A DNA stretch of 41,602 nucleotides from NCBI GenBank assembly GCA_021201815.1, contig JAJQEC010000041.1, positions 1 to 41,602 on the forward strand, in the 5' to 3' direction. The translations under genes were made by a program, and so were the position numbers. The notes under the pieces are model-generated. The model was given only the letters and a program-made list of their open reading frames with translations. It was not told the DNA's origin and ran no database searches. The first letter of the stretch is position 1; the number at the start of each line of letters is the position of its first letter. This document shows, in pieces, positions 1-7,346 of this stretch. The stretch is from Candidatus Azobacteroides sp. Lineage in GTDB: Bacteria > Bacteroidota > Bacteroidia > Bacteroidales > WRGA01.

Positions 1-261
1 CCTTTGATAACTAATTTATTATTCGAATTTATATATAAAAACGAACAAGTAATTCAACTGTCTTTAAATAGGGAAGATGTTGTCTACATTGGAAAAATAA
101 GTAAAATATTTAAAAAATCTTTTTATTTAGATCCTTTAGGAGTTAAAGGGAATTGGTTAGATCATTGTTTATTCTTTAAAATGGAAACAATTCGTATTAT
201 TTCTTTTGATACGGATTATATTAGTGCTCTTTTGGTATATAACAAAGAAACATATGGATAA
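1..261 (+). CDS. 3' end of an unidentified small protein, possibly an immunity gene
   Basis: The reading frame is open from the first base of the window and stops with TAA at 259-261, so the 5' end is missing. I do not recognise the protein. It is AT-rich, rich in Ile, Phe, Tyr and Lys, and has no visible catalytic motif or signal peptide. It lies on the same strand and just ahead of two orphan Rhs toxin fragments, each followed by a small AT-rich gene. By position it could therefore be the immunity gene of an earlier toxin cassette lying outside the window; this is inference only. A long palindrome follows at 303-332. Confidence 0.5.
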   Translation, partial: PLITNLLFEFIYKNEQVIQLSLNREDVVYIGKISKIFKKSFYLDPLGVKGNWLDHCLFFKMETIRIISFDTDYISALLVYNKETYG

Positions 262-302
262 TTTATAAAATTGATACGATATTTTTTAGCTTTATAGGTT
301 GT

Positions 303-332
303 GACTGTTAAGGATTTAAATCCCTAACAGTC
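303..332. terminator. Long palindrome, probable bidirectional terminator
   Basis: Two 15-base arms, GACTGTTAAGGATTT and AAATCCCTAACAGTC, are complementary except for one pair and have no spacer between them. The hairpin follows the partial gene ending at 261 and precedes the first Rhs fragment. There is no clean T-run directly after it on the plus strand, so it could also be a repeat arm rather than an intrinsic terminator. Confidence 0.45.
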
Positions 333-449
333 GCAAATTTACTTAATAAACAAATATATATCATGCTTATGAGAAAATAAATACTAAATAATAGAATAAG
401 CATACCACCAACCTGAGAGCACCGACCACACCTATTATCACGACTACTC

Positions 450-770
450 CGGTGACGGCTACCCATACACAGGTGAGCACTACGGATTACTACGGAAATA
501 AAATCTACCGGGAGGGGAACATAGCGATGGTCCTTACCCCGGAAGGCTACCTGGCAAAACAAAACGGAAGCTGGCAATATAATTATTACCTTAGAGACCA
601 CCTGGGAAATATCCGTGTGGTACAGGATGCCAACGGCAATATCCTGGAATCCACCGATTATTATCCCTTCGGAATGCCTTTTGCAGAGTTGAAGGAGAAT
701 TCGGTGCAACCCTATAAGTTCGGTGGGAAAGAACTGGAGAGTATGCACGGGCTGAATGTACAGGATTTCG
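450..770 (+). repeat. Rhs core homology block, copy 1 (321 bp)
   Basis: This block aligns without gaps to 1995-2315. I count about 11 differences by eye, most of them silent in the Rhs reading frame. Outside the block the two loci are unrelated on both sides. It encodes the last part of the Rhs core that precedes the variable toxin domain. Such a block could serve as a recombination tract for toxin swapping. Confidence 0.85.
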
Positions 771-1540
771 GGCTACGGCTTAAAGAAGTGTCCCTGCTGA
801 TATTTACAACCCCGGACCCATTACAGGAGAAATATTATTCAATGAGTCCTTACCTGTATGTAGGCAATAATCCGATGAATGCTTTTGATTTAAACGGAGA
901 TAGCATTTGGTTTACAATTGATAATAATGTGGTCACTATGCATGTAACCGGGAAAGTACTGAATAAATCCAAAGACAATATCAACGTCGGACGGGCTGCC
1001 AAAGATATTGCCAGTGGGATAAGTAAAGCTTTTGAGGGCACTTTTGAGATGGATGGACAAACTTACACTATGCAGACAGATATTCAACTTACAGCAGCTC
1101 AATCCATGAATGAAGTGGCGGATGCGGACCATTTATTTGTACTGGCGGATGCGGATGGTAAACTGGCAAGAGGAGCTACTAATCAGCAGGGAGGAAAGGT
1201 AATGCATATTGATGCCGGTGATTTTGCAAATGACAACTGGTTTTCCAATACATTCTTTTCTTCCAATACCCTTACAGCAGTCCATGAATTCGGCCATGCT
1301 CTGGGTTTGCTTCATAATGAGGATAAAGGAAACTTAATGTATGGTAAGGGGGTACAAAAAGCAAAAGTTACTTCTACCCAAAGGAGAGATATATATAAAA
1401 ATAGATATGGTATGAATAAGGGACAAAATTATGAACGGTTAGGAAATAACAAAATACCAAATCCCTACATTCAGGAACGACAATGGAAAAGGACAATTTT
1501 TCACCATATTAATAAGGTTGGATTATATTATAACAGATAA
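452..1540 (+). CDS. Orphan Rhs C-terminal fragment with metzincin-like peptidase toxin domain
   Basis: This is the 3' part of an rhs (polymorphic toxin) gene. The frame is open back to 395 (stop TAG at 392-394) but has no ATG; GTG at 452 is the first possible start. Residues 1-150 are Rhs core, with the motifs YYLRDHLGNIRVVQD, DYYPFGMP and SPYLYVGNNP. In full-length proteins this region closes the shell and is followed by the released toxin. The toxin part contains HEFGHALGLLH at residues 278-288, the zinc-binding HExxHxxGxxH signature, with a Met-turn-like NLMYG around residue 296. This points to a metzincin-type peptidase effector. The residues between core and toxin are degraded from the usual form: DFGLRLKEV stands where other Rhs proteins have a DYGARxYD-like stretch. 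Without signal peptide, shell or promoter it is probably silent, a donor cassette or a relic. Confidence 0.75.
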   Translation: MTATHTQVSTTDYYGNKIYREGNIAMVLTPEGYLAKQNGSWQYNYYLRDHLGNIRVVQDANGNILESTDYYPFGMPFAELKENSVQPYKFGGKELESMHGLNVQDFGLRLKEVSLLIFTTPDPLQEKYYSMSPYLYVGNNPMNAFDLNGDSIWFTIDNNVVTMHVTGKVLNKSKDNINVGRAAKDIASGISKAFEGTFEMDGQTYTMQTDIQLTAAQSMNEVADADHLFVLADADGKLARGATNQQGGKVMHIDAGDFANDNWFSNTFFSSNTLTAVHEFGHALGLLHNEDKGNLMYGKGVQKAKVTSTQRRDIYKNRYGMNKGQNYERLGNNKIPNPYIQERQWKRTIFHHINKVGLYYNR

Positions 1541-1542
1541 AG

Positions 1543-1932
1543 ATGAAAAAGAAAAGCGTATTTATAATCGTTTTTGTAGTTTTTTTGGCAATTCTATCTT
1601 TACTTATTATTCCTTTAAAAACTACTTTTTATGTAGGGCATGCTAATCCTACAGAGGAATATATAGATATAAAAATCACATTAAATAAAGAAATAATATT
1701 TAATGAAAAAACAACATACCAAATGTTTAATAATATAAAAGTTCAAAAAAAATTAAGAATTGGTTTTTACGATTTAGAAGTATATTCAGAGAAAAAAAAT
1801 ATTTCTTTGAAAAAAAATATATTCATTTTATTTAATAGACATATTTATATATCTTATTATCCAGAAGCTAGCAATGAAAATACTCCATGTTTTACCATTG
1901 ATACTTCTTCAAAGCCTATATTATTCCAATAA
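1543..1932 (+). CDS. Candidate membrane-anchored immunity protein for the metzincin toxin
   Basis: This 129-residue protein starts two bases after the stop of the toxin fragment. It has an N-terminal hydrophobic segment at about residues 5-25 (KKKSVFIIVFVVFLAILSLL), followed by a polar, Lys- and Ile-rich domain. That fits a protein anchored in the inner membrane facing the periplasm, or a lipid-free secreted form. I do not recognise the family. The immunity role rests on position: directly behind a toxin domain, much more AT-rich than the Rhs core, and ended by the next cassette. A periplasmic location would match a peptidase toxin acting in the periplasm. No similarity to the immunity candidate of the second cassette is visible. 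Confidence 0.6.
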   Translation: MKKKSVFIIVFVVFLAILSLLIIPLKTTFYVGHANPTEEYIDIKITLNKEIIFNEKTTYQMFNNIKVQKKLRIGFYDLEVYSEKKNISLKKNIFILFNRHIYISYYPEASNENTPCFTIDTSSKPILFQ

Positions 1933-1994
1933 ATAACATCTAAATTATGTTTTAATATTTTACTTACTTTTAAAAAAAGCGGAATATAAGTTTT

Positions 1995-2315
1995 CGGTGA
2001 CGGCTACCCATACACAGGTGAGCACCACGGATTACTACGGAAATAAAATCTACCGGGAAGGGAACATAGCGATGGTCCTTACCCCGGAAGGCTACCTGGC
2101 AAAACAAAACGGAAGCTGGCAATATAATTATTACCTCAGGGACCACCTGGGAAATATCCGTGTGGTACAGGATGCCAGCGGCAATATCCTGGAATCCACC
2201 GATTATTATCCCTTCGGGATGCCTTTTGCAGAGTTGAAAGAGAATTCGGTGCAACCCTATAAGTTCGGTGGCAAGGAGCTGGAGAGTATGCACGGGCTGA
2301 ATGTGCAGGATTTCG
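1995..2315 (+). repeat. Rhs core homology block, copy 2 (321 bp)
   Basis: This is the partner of 450-770: same strand, ungapped, about 97 per cent identical by eye. The sequence immediately upstream (an AT-rich gap after the first immunity gene) is unrelated to that upstream of copy 1. The junction at about 1995 therefore looks like a recombination breakpoint. Confidence 0.85.
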
Positions 2316-3148
2316 AAGCCAGGTGGAAGGATGTGTCGATTCCGATATTTACTACGCCGGACCCGCTGGCGGGAAAAAGGCCCTGGGAGTCTCCTTATAT
2401 GTTTTGTGGAAATAATCCCTTACGGTTCATCGACCCGACAGGATTAGATTATTGGAGTACCAGTGATCCCGAAGAGATCAGGAAATTCTATAATCAGCTA
2501 ACATCCCAGAAAAAATCAAAATTTGATGACCAATTAGCAGGTTTTAATTTCACTTCATGGCACCATGCCACGGATGATGAATTTCTCGGAAGGTTAACCT
2601 TTAATGATGAATCCAATAACTTTATATATAGTTATATTTCCATAAAAAATGATGAATGGATCACAACAGCACAGATAATTCCGGGATTAACAATACAAAA
2701 CGATGGAAGAAAACCATTTGCTTTTATCCGTAATGATGATATTCCTGTTTCATTACAAAGTGGAAGTCTTACAAACGTTTATCCGGAGTTTGATATTTTG
2801 TTGGGGTTACGGTTGTTGTTTTCTGCAGCCACTATCGCAATATCTCAACAAGTCGGTCAGAGAGGAACAACGGTTTTAGGACATTATCCTGAATATACAA
2901 AACTTGCATCGGAATTAGGAGCTAAAAGATTTAATATTCCTACAAATATTTGGAATAAAATGTCTCCTTCGGAACAGTGGGCAGCAAATTTAAAGTTTCT
3001 TGATAGAATGATATTAAGAGGAGATAATATCCGGCTTGCTACTCCTCTTAAACAGGTTAAGCCGGGAAGTTTCTATCAAAAAGAACTGAACTATTTATTT
3101 GAAAAAGGTTACCACATAAGTTCTGATGGTCTTTGGTTGATTAAGTAA
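1997..3148 (+). CDS. Orphan Rhs C-terminal fragment with unclassified toxin domain
   Basis: This is a second 3' piece of an rhs gene, 383 residues from a GTG. Residues 1-150 repeat the Rhs core of the first fragment and end in SPYMFCGNNPLRFIDPTG, close to the usual core boundary. The remaining 230 residues are unrelated to the first toxin. They contain a hydrophobic stretch near residues 265-280 (FDILLGLRLLFSAATIAI) and a conserved-looking tail with TTVLGHYPEY, RRFNIP-like and GYHISSDG segments. I believe tails of this kind recur at the ends of Bacteroidota Rhs proteins, but I cannot assign an activity. There is no signal peptide, shell or promoter, so like the first fragment it is probably a silent cassette. 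A candidate immunity gene follows 22 bases downstream. Confidence 0.72.
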   Translation: MTATHTQVSTTDYYGNKIYREGNIAMVLTPEGYLAKQNGSWQYNYYLRDHLGNIRVVQDASGNILESTDYYPFGMPFAELKENSVQPYKFGGKELESMHGLNVQDFEARWKDVSIPIFTTPDPLAGKRPWESPYMFCGNNPLRFIDPTGLDYWSTSDPEEIRKFYNQLTSQKKSKFDDQLAGFNFTSWHHATDDEFLGRLTFNDESNNFIYSYISIKNDEWITTAQIIPGLTIQNDGRKPFAFIRNDDIPVSLQSGSLTNVYPEFDILLGLRLLFSAATIAISQQVGQRGTTVLGHYPEYTKLASELGAKRFNIPTNIWNKMSPSEQWAANLKFLDRMILRGDNIRLATPLKQVKPGSFYQKELNYLFEKGYHISSDGLWLIK

Positions 3149-3170
3149 AATTATAAAAAACAGAAATTAT

Positions 3171-3545
3171 ATGAAAAAAATTTTCTTATCCCTTGGTTTC
3201 AGATTAACAACAAGTATTGCCTCTGAAGATTTTGGAGATTGCTACGAAATATATACAAACGGATACATAAATTTTCGCTTATCAAGTGACCGCTCTATTA
3301 ATTCAATAGATATTAGTTATGATAACAAGGACTGGTATGATTTGGCATTAGTAAAAGCATTGCTCTACAATGAAAAAGAACTTAATAAAGTAATAACAAT
3401 TGAAGATTATTCGGTATTTTTAAAAAAAGAGCTTCCTAATATTTTAAATCTCTTTAATGATAAAAACTATCTAACAACAAAAAAGAAACTGGAAGAATTA
3501 GGAAGTGAACGTGCTAAGCAAATGTTCTTTGGAATTAAAAAATGA
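3171..3545 (+). CDS. Candidate cytoplasmic immunity protein of the second Rhs cassette
   Basis: This 124-residue protein begins 22 bases after the toxin fragment and is preceded by AT-rich sequence. The first residues are basic and hydrophobic, but there is no convincing signal peptide cleavage site. The body is acidic and mixed alpha/beta in character, with short runs such as SIDISYDNKDWYDLALVKAL. I do not recognise the family. Its size, AT-richness and place directly after a toxin domain suggest an immunity protein; this is inferred from context, not from a motif. The transposase repeat begins 16 bases after its stop, so the cassette array ends here. Confidence 0.6.
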   Translation: MKKIFLSLGFRLTTSIASEDFGDCYEIYTNGYINFRLSSDRSINSIDISYDNKDWYDLALVKALLYNEKELNKVITIEDYSVFLKKELPNILNLFNDKNYLTTKKKLEELGSERAKQMFFGIKK

Positions 3546-3561
3546 GATAAATAAACCTTTA

Positions 3562-3613
3562 GTTCGGCGTAGCGTCCCGCTACGTCGCAGCTAAAAGCAG
3601 GCCTCCGGCCGGC
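3562..3613 (+). repeat. REP-like element, left inverted repeat of the RAYT unit
   Basis: This 52-bp element matches the reverse complement of 4259-4310 at 49 positions. It contains two potential hairpins: CGTAGCG-tcc-CGCTACG, and a GC-rich GGCCTCCGGCCGGC end. It lies 45 bases upstream of the transposase start. Pairs of such palindromes flanking a Y1 transposase are typical of RAYT/REP systems. Confidence 0.85.
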
Positions 3614-3658
3614 ATCACACTTAACAAAATAAAAAACAACAGAATAAATAACCACTCC

Positions 3659-4243
3659 ATGCCAACCGGATACCAGATAACAGAACAGGACGGAGTCTAT
3701 TTCCTTACCCTGCAAATCGTTGAATGGGTAGATATATTTACAAGAAAAACTTACCGTGATATTCTGATAGAAAGCTTACGCTTCTGTCAGCAAAACAAAC
3801 AACTGGAGATATACGCCTTTGTAATTATGAGCAACCACATGCATCTGATAGCAAGAAGTGGAACAGGGAAATTAAGCGATACGATCCGGGAAGTGAAAAG
3901 TTTTACTGCCAAACAAATCATCCGGTCGATATCAGAGCAAAAGGAGAGCCGCAAGGAATGGATATTAAATCTTTTTGCATTTGCCGCAAAAAAGCATAAA
4001 AGAAATACCAGCTACCAGGTATGGACGCATGAAAATCATGCAGAAATTATCTATACCAACCATTTCTTTGAACAAAAGCTGGAATATATCCATCAAAATC
4101 CGGTTAAGGCCGGATGGGTAGAATTTGCAGAAGACTATTTATATTCCAGTGCGGGATGCGATGCGGGCAGGGAAGGGCTACTGGAAATTATAAAAGAAAT
4201 AAGGCCGATAGAGAAAAACAGGCGTACAAGGTATCTTCCATAA
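3659..4243 (+). CDS. REP-associated tyrosine transposase (Y1/IS200-like HUH)
   Basis: This 194-residue protein belongs to the Y1 transposase (RAYT) group of HUH single-strand endonucleases. The HUH motif is HMH at residues 60-62 in SNHMHLI. The probable catalytic tyrosine is Y143 in LEYIHQNPVKAGWV, the family's conserved second motif. Length is normal for RAYTs, which are longer than plain IS200 TnpA. The gene is framed by 52-bp inverted REP-like repeats, and further REP-like sequence lies at 4931-4949. RAYTs cleave and rejoin such hairpins and are thought to spread REPs; they are usually single-copy and vertically kept. The ATG at 3659 fits the conserved N-terminus and nothing upstream in frame is better. 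It appears intact. Confidence 0.88.
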   Translation: MPTGYQITEQDGVYFLTLQIVEWVDIFTRKTYRDILIESLRFCQQNKQLEIYAFVIMSNHMHLIARSGTGKLSDTIREVKSFTAKQIIRSISEQKESRKEWILNLFAFAAKKHKRNTSYQVWTHENHAEIIYTNHFFEQKLEYIHQNPVKAGWVEFAEDYLYSSAGCDAGREGLLEIIKEIRPIEKNRRTRYLP

Positions 4244-4258
4244 AGAGGGAGAATATAT

Positions 4259-4310
4259 GCCGGCCGGAGGCCTGCTTTTAGCTGCAGCGTAGCGGGACGC
4301 TACGCTGAAC
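4259..4310 (-). repeat. REP-like element, right inverted repeat of the RAYT unit
   Basis: This is the inverted partner of 3562-3613 with three mismatches. It begins 16 bases after the transposase stop. The strong hairpin CGTAGCG-gga-CGCTACG could also act in transcript processing or termination. Confidence 0.85.
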
Positions 4311-4457
4311 AAGGGAGCGATAGCCTGCCGAAAATGGATGTGAGAGAAGGCAATTTTCCTACTATTGGCGAGTGGGGTTTACTATTTTATTTCATAGCTG
4401 ATGAGAACCTGTTAAACTGTTTTCTTTCTCTTTCCATTTGATGAGTTCCCTGTCTTG

Positions 4458-4663
4458 GGGTTATCTTCGGCAAGGTGGCATACCTGATTTCATACACATA
4501 AGAAACATTCTTGGTCCCATCTGACACTCCCGGGGAAGATAACCCTGAAAATGAGAGAAGGTTTTTATCCTTCAACCCGCTCCGGGGTTGCCCGGGCGTC
4601 AGGGCCTGCCTCTCCCGGTCGTTACGCTTCACCGGGAGTTATGGATATTCAACCCTCCGGGTT
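4458..4663. other. GC-rich intergenic element with several potential hairpins
   Basis: The 888-base stretch between the transposase and the PUL holds no convincing gene. Within it, GGGTTATCTTC (4458-4468) is complementary to GAAGATAACCC (4535-4545). CTCCCGGT (4612-4619) pairs with ACCGGGAG (4631-4638), and AACCC-tcc-GGGTT lies at 4651-4663. The region is more GC-rich than its surroundings. An 81-codon minus-strand frame (4387-4632) crosses it but shows no protein-like features. It may be a structured RNA or the body of a non-autonomous repeat spread by the neighbouring RAYT. The stretch 4664-4860 shows nothing else I can name. Confidence 0.35.
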
Positions 4664-4860
4664 TACGGGGGATGCTTTCCTGATAGCATCTCTTCTATCA
4701 ACCGGTAGAAATCCTTGTTTTTCCCCTTCTATCCGCTTTCTCAAATCTTCCGAACATGACCGGGTGAAACCCGAGATAGCCGGAATCCCCTACCTATAGC
4801 ATGCGAGTAGGAGTGACGGAAATAATTCCGGGATTTTCCACCTGTCCCCATCAATGCTTC

Positions 4861-4949
4861 ACAGCCACGGAGTGGCGACATATTATTAGCCGTGCTGCCT
4901 CAGCACACGGTACATAAGGTGACGGCATTGGCGGGACGCTACGCCGAAC
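4861..4949 (+). repeat. REP-like repeat fragment downstream of the RAYT
   Basis: The stretch has a hairpin CCGTGCTG-cct-CAGCACaCGG at 4891-4910. It is followed by GCGGGACGCTACGCCGAAC at 4931-4949, the same core as the right RAYT repeat in the same orientation. It looks like a composite REP element. From memory, the preceding CCACGGAGTGGCGACATATTA-like phrase recurs as an intergenic repeat in Bacteroidota; I could not verify this. Confidence 0.6.
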
Positions 4950-5012
4950 AAGAGTCTGACATGTACTAAGCCACTATAAAACAAAATAGTAAATACAACT
5001 CGTCCATGGTAC

Positions 5013-5060
5013 AATATTTGTGTGGTATAGGATACCAAAAGCTATCCGTATTATTATTCC
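5013..5060 (+). pseudogene. Decayed relic of the Rhs core
   Basis: Bases 5013-5036 match the Rhs core at 608-631 in 20 of 24 positions, and all four differences are transitions. After a short deletion the text continues with CCGTATTATTATTCCGG, resembling the CCGATTATTATCCCTTCGG of the core. The frame now contains a stop. It seems to be the remains of a third rhs cassette, which would place the RAYT unit inside an old rhs array. Confidence 0.5.
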
Positions 5061-5069
5061 GGAAAAAAT

Positions 5070-5100
5070 AAAACCGTACTACTGCAAATAGTACGGTTTT
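5070..5100 (-). terminator. Intrinsic terminator of the PUL operon
   Basis: A perfect 11-bp stem, AAAACCGTACT with its complement, has a 9-base loop. On the minus strand it is followed by a run of T (TATTTTTT). It lies 31 bases after the stop of the last GH3 gene and closes the operon. Confidence 0.85.
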
Positions 5101-5131
5101 CACACCTAAATAAACCTCTTTTTACCGTTTT

Positions 5132-7306
5132 TTACTCGATGGTAAACGTTGCTGCCACAGCTTCCTGCTGTGAGTTTCCTCCTATGTATAAGATATATTC
5201 ACCCGAAGGAACGGTGAATGCACCTTTTTCTTCATTCCATTTTTTTAATTTCCGTACAGGTACAGAAATCGTCCATTCCGCTTCCTTTTGGGGTTGCAGA
5301 TTAATCCGTGTAAATGCCCGTAGTTCTTTCAGAGGCAGGCGTTCTTTGCCCTGCGGATACTTGATATATACCTGCACCACTTCATCTCCGGCAACTGCTC
5401 CTGTATTTTTAATTTTTACAATGCACCGGATTTCTTCGTTTTCTTGATAGCTGCTTTTTACGGGAGGCGTTTTCCATTCATAGCCAAAAGAAGTATAACT
5501 CAACCCATATCCGAACGGATAGAGTGGTTTTCCCTTGAAGTATCGGTAAGTACGGTTTTCCATGCTATAATCTTCAAAATCCGGAAGGTCCTTGTCACTG
5601 GCATAAAAAGTAACGGGCAGCCTTCCTGACGGATTATAATCCCCGAAAAGAATATCGGCAATGGCTGTTCCGGCAGACTGGCCGCCATACCATGCACTCA
5701 GAATCGCCGGAAGATTCGCTGCTTCCCATTCTATTCCCACGGCACTTCCCGACATCAGGACAAAAATAACCGGTTTGCCGGTGGCTTTCAACGCTTTTAA
5801 TGTTTCTGTCTGGATTGCCGGCAGCGCGATGGTTGTACGGTCTCCTTTGTAAAATCCTTCCGCATCGACATGAGGCATCTCTTCCCCTTCCAGGTTCGGG
5901 GAAATACCTCCGCAGAAAAGGATGACATCCGCTTCTTTTGCTTTTTCAATAACCGCCGGGTTCGGTCGGGTGTTACCGGTATATCCCACCAGGGAATCGT
6001 AATACACTTCTATCTCATCCCCGGCTTTTTCCCTGATACCATCCAATACGGTCGTGATCTTTGTCGGAAAACCGTTATAGTTTCCAAGCAATACTTCGGT
6101 ATCATCGGCATTGGGCCCCAATACAGCAATCTTTTTGATGTTTTTGCTTAGCGGAAGGATATTGTTTTCATTTTTAAGCAATACCACAGATTGCCTTGCC
6201 ATCTTAAGGGCATGAGCTTTGTGAGAATCTTTCTCCAGTGCTGTAGCGTCAATATCAGAATAAGGATCTTTATCCGCAGGATTAAATAAACCCAACCGGA
6301 AGCGGATGGTAAATAATCTTTTTACAGAAACATCAATCTGCTCTTCCGTAATCAGCCCGTTTTCTACGGCTTGTACCAATGCTTTGTAAGCTTCGTTACC
6401 GCAATCGATATCAGTTCCGTGGAACACTGCATCTGCCGCAGCACTGGCAGCATCCGGATGCGTTTTGTGGTGGCGGTAAAAATCATCAATGGCTCCACAG
6501 TCGGAAGTGACATATCCATTAAAGCCCCACTGGTTGCGTAATATATCCATCATCAGGACATCGCTTCCGCAACATGGTTTTCCTTCAAATGCATTGTATG
6601 CACACATCACTCCGGCTACCTCTGCATTCACCACTAAGTCATAAAAAGCAGGCAGATAAGTATCCCAAAGATCATATTGACTGACATCCACATTAAATTC
6701 GTGCCGGTTGTGCTCCGGTCCGCTGTGTACCGCATAATGTTTGGCACACGCTGCTGCTTTAAGATATACAGGATCATTCCCCTGTAATCCGTAAACAAAA
6801 GAACTTCCGAGTTCTCCGGTCAGGTAAGGATCTTCTCCGTAAGTCTCCTGTCCCCTGCCCCACCTGGGATCACGGAAGATATTGACATTGGGAGTCCAGT
6901 AGGTCAACCCGTGATAAATACTCCGGTTTCCCTGTGCCGAAGAAAGATTATAAATAGCACGGCCTTCTTCCGAAGTATAATCCGCCATCATTTTCATCGC
7001 ATCCGTATCCCATCCGGCAGCCATCCCGATTGCCTGGGGAAATACGGTTACTTTATATTCTGTTCGTCCGATGCCATGCAGGCACTCGTTCCACCAGTTA
7101 TAGGAAGGAATTCCGAGGCGTTCGATAGCCGGTGCATCATTCAGCATTTGCAGGACCTTTTCCTCCAGTGTCAGCCTTGATACCAGGTCTGCCGCTCTTT
7201 CTTCAGGCGAAAGAGAAGGATCCTGAAAGGCATATTCATACGTTTCTTTTTTACAGGAAAAGAGAATGAGAAAAAGAGAAGTCAGAATTAAAAAAATTTT
7301 CTTCAT
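5132..7306 (-). CDS. GH3 beta-xylosidase/beta-glucosidase-type lipoprotein
   Basis: This 724-residue glycoside hydrolase of family 3 removes beta-linked sugars from the non-reducing end of oligosaccharides by a retaining mechanism. The N-terminus MKKIFLILTSLFLILFSCKK is a lipoprotein signal with cysteine at 18, so it should be anchored to a membrane, probably facing the periplasm. The (alpha/beta)8 barrel carries YNWWNECLHGIGR near residues 69-81 and KHY at 189-191. The predicted nucleophile is D269 in GYVTSDCGAI. The alpha/beta sandwich and a C-terminal fibronectin-III-like domain follow. The YNWWNE phrase and long ATVFPQAIG-like motif favour the beta-xylosidase/arabinosidase branch over plain beta-glucosidases, but specificity is not proven. 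It is the last gene of the PUL, 40 bases behind the other GH3 gene. Confidence 0.9.
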   Translation of the reverse strand: MKKIFLILTSLFLILFSCKKETYEYAFQDPSLSPEERAADLVSRLTLEEKVLQMLNDAPAIERLGIPSYNWWNECLHGIGRTEYKVTVFPQAIGMAAGWDTDAMKMMADYTSEEGRAIYNLSSAQGNRSIYHGLTYWTPNVNIFRDPRWGRGQETYGEDPYLTGELGSSFVYGLQGNDPVYLKAAACAKHYAVHSGPEHNRHEFNVDVSQYDLWDTYLPAFYDLVVNAEVAGVMCAYNAFEGKPCCGSDVLMMDILRNQWGFNGYVTSDCGAIDDFYRHHKTHPDAASAAADAVFHGTDIDCGNEAYKALVQAVENGLITEEQIDVSVKRLFTIRFRLGLFNPADKDPYSDIDATALEKDSHKAHALKMARQSVVLLKNENNILPLSKNIKKIAVLGPNADDTEVLLGNYNGFPTKITTVLDGIREKAGDEIEVYYDSLVGYTGNTRPNPAVIEKAKEADVILFCGGISPNLEGEEMPHVDAEGFYKGDRTTIALPAIQTETLKALKATGKPVIFVLMSGSAVGIEWEAANLPAILSAWYGGQSAGTAIADILFGDYNPSGRLPVTFYASDKDLPDFEDYSMENRTYRYFKGKPLYPFGYGLSYTSFGYEWKTPPVKSSYQENEEIRCIVKIKNTGAVAGDEVVQVYIKYPQGKERLPLKELRAFTRINLQPQKEAEWTISVPVRKLKKWNEEKGAFTVPSGEYILYIGGNSQQEAVAATFTIE

Positions 7307-7346
7307 GTGTGCATATTTTTATAGTAAGATTTAACGTTCAGTTATT

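Noticed and set aside
308..748. Minus-strand frame of 146 codons, with a near copy at 1970-2293
   Set aside because: It lies opposite the Rhs core block, and its apparent conservation is explained entirely by the duplicated core on the plus strand.
4387..4632. 81-codon minus-strand frame in the hairpin-rich region
   Set aside because: No signal, domain or compositional support; it is rich in hairpin-derived residues and crosses the proposed stems. An RNA or repeat explanation is better.
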